From Aurantiochytrium sp. KH105 (lineage: Eukaryota; Sar; Bigyra; Thraustochytrida; Thraustochytriidae), in the NCBI GenBank assembly GCA_003116975.1, contig BGKB01000176.1, positions 78,946-142,945 on the forward strand: a stretch of DNA of 64,000 nt, in the 5' to 3' direction. The translations under genes were made by a program, and so were the position numbers. This document shows, piece by piece, positions 61,081-64,000 of this stretch. Numbering within the stretch: the stretch's first letter is position 1; the number at the start of each line of letters is the position of its first letter. Under the pieces are notes generated by a model. It did not search any database, was not told where the DNA came from, and saw only the letters and a list, made by a program, of their open reading frames with translations.

Positions 61081-64000
61081 ATACGCCCCCGCGGCCTTTC
61101 CTTCGCTGGGTGATTACTTTATGTATTCCCTTTGGAAGTGGAAGGCAGCCGTTGAGCAAAGCCTCTCGATGTCGCTCGAAATCTTGGCGTCCCAAGGCTT
61201 TCGTAAGAGTGTCGGCAGGTTGATTAGCTCCCGCAACATGCATCAGTTCTAGGTTCCCGAAGTCGAGCTCGAAAGTCAGCCTGATGAAGCGGTTCGCAAT
61301 ATGGCGTGAAGCCGATGTAAGCGCTCCCTTCTCCAGTTGATTAATGACGGTCTCGGAATCGGTATGCACTCGGATAACTCTAGCATTAATGCCAAGGTCT
61401 TCCAGAAGGTGCCTAACTCCTAGTGCTCTCTTGTATGCTTCATCGATTGCTATTAACTCGGCGTGTGCGCTGGATCCGGCGACGGTTGATTGTCGCGTGC
61501 TTCGCCAGAGAACCGGACTCGATCCTATAGCTACAATGTACCCGGTTGTACCCTTCCGATGAGGGTCCTTCTCGGAGTTGTAGGAGGCATCCGTAAAGAC
61601 ATTTATTCGCATTTCCTCTCCTTCCGACACTCCCCGCAAGGTTAGGCACATCTCTCTCGTTTCACTAACGTACCTGAAGACTCGCTTAAGCGCTTGTCCA
61701 TGTTCTGTTGAATTTCGATGGCAATGTCGGGAGAGGTCGTGTAGGACGTATGCGATGTCAGGCCTGCTGTTGAGGAGATACAGCAGCGCTCCTACTCCGG
61801 ACCGGTAGCTAGGATCGGCGATTTCTTCTTCACAATCTGGCAGCATCTGTCTGGTATCCGCGGGCGTCTTTTTGCCATTTATTCTGTTCAACTTTCTCGC
61901 CTCCAGGGCTTTTGCAATATAGCTCTTCTGGGAAACGGTGACCGTGTTCTCAACCTTGTTGTGGGAGTACACTGATCCTAGGTAGTCTTGATTCTGACCG
62001 GTGTCTTTTGTTATCTTCAGCTGTTTTTCTATTTCGGCGAAGATTTCATCCAACCGTTCGGCTTTTGCCGCACATCTCAAGTCGTCTACATGGGAGACTA
62101 TCATACTGTCGATGGCTCCGGTGGATTGGTCGAATCGTACGTAGAAGCTCTGGTCCGCGGTGCATTCCTTGTATCCAATTGACTTCAGGACATTCGAGAG
62201 GTACTGTTGCCATCTTCCACCGGCTGAGCGGATTCCATAAATGCTCTTCCGCAATTGCATCACGGTGCCGGCGGGATGTCCTGGGATTCCATGTGGGAGT
62301 TTTACGTATAGATGTTCTTCTTCGTCCACTGGTGAATAAAGGTATGCTTGCGAGACGTCGCATTGTGCGAATGTGAACTTGAACGTTAGGGCGAGGACCA
62401 TCATGATTCTCAATGTCGCCCTATCAGCTGTTGGTGCATAGACATCTGCACTGCTATTAATTGGTTCCTTGGTCCCCACAGCTACGAGTCTTGACTTCAA
62501 TTCGCCGGTTCGTTTCTTGGCGAAGACCCATTTCATTGGCATAGCCCTGGTAGGGATTTTTCCTTTAGGCTTGGCAAACGTGCCTGTCCGCACCAGACCG
62601 CTCCATTCCTTCATCATGCTTTGGTTCCACTGGTCTTTCAATGATGGTGGAAGCGAGTCGATGTCACGCACTGTGTTTGGAACGGGGTCATGCAAGGCTG
62701 CTGACTCGTATGGTGAAACCCGTTCTGGTTTCTCAGTTGGCGGTGTCTCTTTGTTGCTCATGTTTTCTGTGTCGAAGGCGCGCGCTAGTACTACAAAGCA
62801 TCGCGCATGGGACGCTTCTTCGGTCTCTGAATCCTCGCCCCCGTGAGCAGAAAGAGGTAGCTTTTCTGGGTCATGTAGGATGTAGCCTTGTGGGATGTCA
62901 GTCCGAACCATGAGTGCGCAGTATGAGTAGCGGCTATCGGGGCCAAAGGCCTCTTCGCCGTGATTCACCCTGTTCGGTGGCTTGGGCACTCGTCCGGATC
63001 TCGTTGGTTGCTGTGGTGCGATGGTTACTTCGGATGCCGAGTCGTCGTCTTCCTCCGGTGAGCATGCGGGGTCAGGCGTCGTCGATGTTTCAACGGCAGG
63101 TGTAGAGTCATGTCCCTCCACGTGCGCCCCCGCGAGTGTGGCTGGGGTTGTCTCAGGCGAAGGTGGTGGTGACATGCTGTCGTTGCTCGTGTGCGCCCCC
63201 GTGGCTCGAGAATCGGGCTCCTGCAATGCTTGTCCGGGAGACCTTGTCGGGGTCCGGTAGTCGTTTCGCTTCAATTTCTTGCCCAGCTTGAGCACGAGGT
63301 CTCTGTGGTGTTTGGGTAGTTGCTCCGTATATTCATCGATCGACCAGAGGGTCGACGCGGTGCACAAGAGGCCTTCCTCAAAGACTTGCAACGAGTCTGA
63401 GTGGCTAATGCTGCCCGTGTTCAAGTTGAGTATGATGCTGGTACCATAGGACGCGTTCGGGGCTGGCCCGAGGTAAATTGCGCGGTAACCTCGTGTGGGA
63501 CCCTTCTTGGAGGCCCCCGGGTCCTTGACGATGCAAGGGGCTCCGTATAGGTTAACGTGGTCTGTCCTTGGAGGTTTTCCATGGTGGCTCTCAAACGGTG
63601 ACTTTGTGTGACCTTTTGCGATTGTCGCGTTTCGCATGTATGTCGCGTAATAAAGGGCACTCGACCAGAAGTCAGCCGTGAGATTTGCTGTTGCAAGTAG
63701 TGCACGCATGGAGTTTTGAAGTGGTCGTAGGCAACCTTCCGCTGGGTGTGACCAATGGCGGTGCGGGATGCAGGTGAACTGAGACCATCCCCACTGGAGG
63801 CAAAGCTGCTCGAACTCGCCCCCGACGTAGTACTTGGCATTGTCGACGTATATCTTCGCCGGTCTTTCTTCGAGTCCGTGCCAGTGCATCCGCAAGTTTC
63901 GGAGTGTGGTACTAATCTCCGTGGTCGACTTCATGAAGTAGATGTACACTAATGAGGAGTAAAGGTCTCGGTACACTGCAGCATACTTGTGTCCTTTTCC
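61019..64000 (-). CDS. Copia-type Pol polyprotein (integrase, RT, RNase H; 5'-incomplete)
   Basis: The frame is open from the right edge to TAA at 61019-61021, about 993 codons. The incomplete integrase core keeps an Asp (in IYVDNAKYYVGGEFEQL) and a downstream Glu (HPAEG). After a Pro/Ser/Glu-rich linker comes the reverse transcriptase, beginning about at TRAMPMKWVFAKKR, with palm motif AQCDVSQAYL and catalytic box SHVDDL, a His variant of the usual YVDD. RNase H follows (FTDASYNSEKD and STVAGSSAHAELIAID, with HTDSETVINQ). The undisturbed frame suggests a young insertion. Gag and protease would lie beyond 64000. Confidence 0.92.
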   Translation of the reverse strand, partial: GKGHKYAAVYRDLYSSLVYIYFMKSTTEISTTLRNLRMHWHGLEERPAKIYVDNAKYYVGGEFEQLCLQWGWSQFTCIPHRHWSHPAEGCLRPLQNSMRALLATANLTADFWSSALYYATYMRNATIAKGHTKSPFESHHGKPPRTDHVNLYGAPCIVKDPGASKKGPTRGYRAIYLGPAPNASYGTSIILNLNTGSISHSDSLQVFEEGLLCTASTLWSIDEYTEQLPKHHRDLVLKLGKKLKRNDYRTPTRSPGQALQEPDSRATGAHTSNDSMSPPPSPETTPATLAGAHVEGHDSTPAVETSTTPDPACSPEEDDDSASEVTIAPQQPTRSGRVPKPPNRVNHGEEAFGPDSRYSYCALMVRTDIPQGYILHDPEKLPLSAHGGEDSETEEASHARCFVVLARAFDTENMSNKETPPTEKPERVSPYESAALHDPVPNTVRDIDSLPPSLKDQWNQSMMKEWSGLVRTGTFAKPKGKIPTRAMPMKWVFAKKRTGELKSRLVAVGTKEPINSSADVYAPTADRATLRIMMVLALTFKFTFAQCDVSQAYLYSPVDEEEHLYVKLPHGIPGHPAGTVMQLRKSIYGIRSAGGRWQQYLSNVLKSIGYKECTADQSFYVRFDQSTGAIDSMIVSHVDDLRCAAKAERLDEIFAEIEKQLKITKDTGQNQDYLGSVYSHNKVENTVTVSQKSYIAKALEARKLNRINGKKTPADTRQMLPDCEEEIADPSYRSGVGALLYLLNSRPDIAYVLHDLSRHCHRNSTEHGQALKRVFRYVSETREMCLTLRGVSEGEEMRINVFTDASYNSEKDPHRKGTTGYIVAIGSSPVLWRSTRQSTVAGSSAHAELIAIDEAYKRALGVRHLLEDLGINARVIRVHTDSETVINQLEKGALTSASRHIANRFIRLTFELDFGNLELMHVAGANQPADTLTKALGRQDFERHREALLNGCLPLPKGIHKVITQRRKGRGGVLIHNNEVDIPKDLMPGGKLL

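Larger units (their letters stand above)
60700..64000 (-). mobile_element. Ty1/copia-type LTR retrotransposon (incomplete, runs off edge)
   Basis: A minus-strand pol-type frame with integrase, reverse transcriptase and RNase H in copia order occupies 61019-64000 and continues beyond the window. The 60700-61080 stretch has no receptor homology and fits a 3' LTR. A pyrimidine-rich run at about 61082-61103 (polypurine tract on the element strand) precedes a TGATCC that could start the LTR. The exact LTR ends and target-site duplication cannot be set because the other LTR is outside the window. Confidence 0.75.

Overview
The window reads as nuclear DNA of a GC-rich, intron-poor stramenopile. A thraustochytrid (Labyrinthulomycetes, of the Schizochytrium/Aurantiochytrium/Hondaea type) is my best inference. 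The evidence is long uninterrupted ORFs, a few short GT-AG introns (83-166 nt, plus a 453-nt intron in the tubulin gene), GC-rich third positions, many microsatellites, and core eukaryotic genes (alpha-tubulin, U2AF35, SRP68, CK2 beta, Sac3/GANP). No rRNA gene, convincing tRNA, CRISPR array or bacterial-style operon was seen.

Layout. 0.9-9.5 kb (all minus strand): PIN-like/auxin-efflux-carrier transporter, a mitochondrial-type cytochrome P450 with a duplicated tail fragment downstream and a broken P450 paralogue upstream, a secreted EGF-repeat protein, and CK2 beta. 9.5-12.5 kb: repeat-rich and without a recognised gene, holding a helically phased palindrome array. 12.5-21.8 kb: alpha-tubulin, U2AF35, an unrecognised membrane protein with a mitochondrial-type N-terminus, a PhoD-like phosphatase and a nucleotide-sugar transporter. 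23.1-26.4 kb: secreted metzincin-like protease and a GARP-type DNA-binding protein. 28.9-40.9 kb: a 2203-aa FG/RRM/Sac3-GANP protein convergent with a 1738-aa myosin. 41.8-46.5 kb: an EF-hand voltage-gated K+ channel divergent from a gamma-butyrobetaine-dioxygenase-like enzyme. 47.1-52.8 kb: a three-exon SAM-domain gene, SRP68 and an MFS-like transporter. 54.6-60.6 kb: two tandem Frizzled-like receptors. 60.7-64 kb: a Ty1/copia retrotransposon running off the right edge.

The genes do not form one pathway. Several pairs are head to head (U2AF35/unknown, PhoD/sugar transporter, K+ channel/dioxygenase, SAM/SRP68), so bidirectional promoters are likely. Others converge tail to tail with short gaps (GANP/myosin, SRP68/transporter).

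Most notable are: (1) the tandem Frizzled-like seven-helix receptors with an FRI-type cysteine-rich domain, outside animals; (2) arrays of a palindromic 12-mer spaced about 22 bp apart at several loci; (3) a myosin carrying ankyrin and PH modules; (4) a Kv-type channel with its own EF-hand; (5) an alpha-tubulin lacking Lys40 and ending in Phe. All calls come from reading the sequence and translations by eye; no database search was run. Gene starts were moved to in-frame ATG codons where the longest open frame began at a non-ATG codon.
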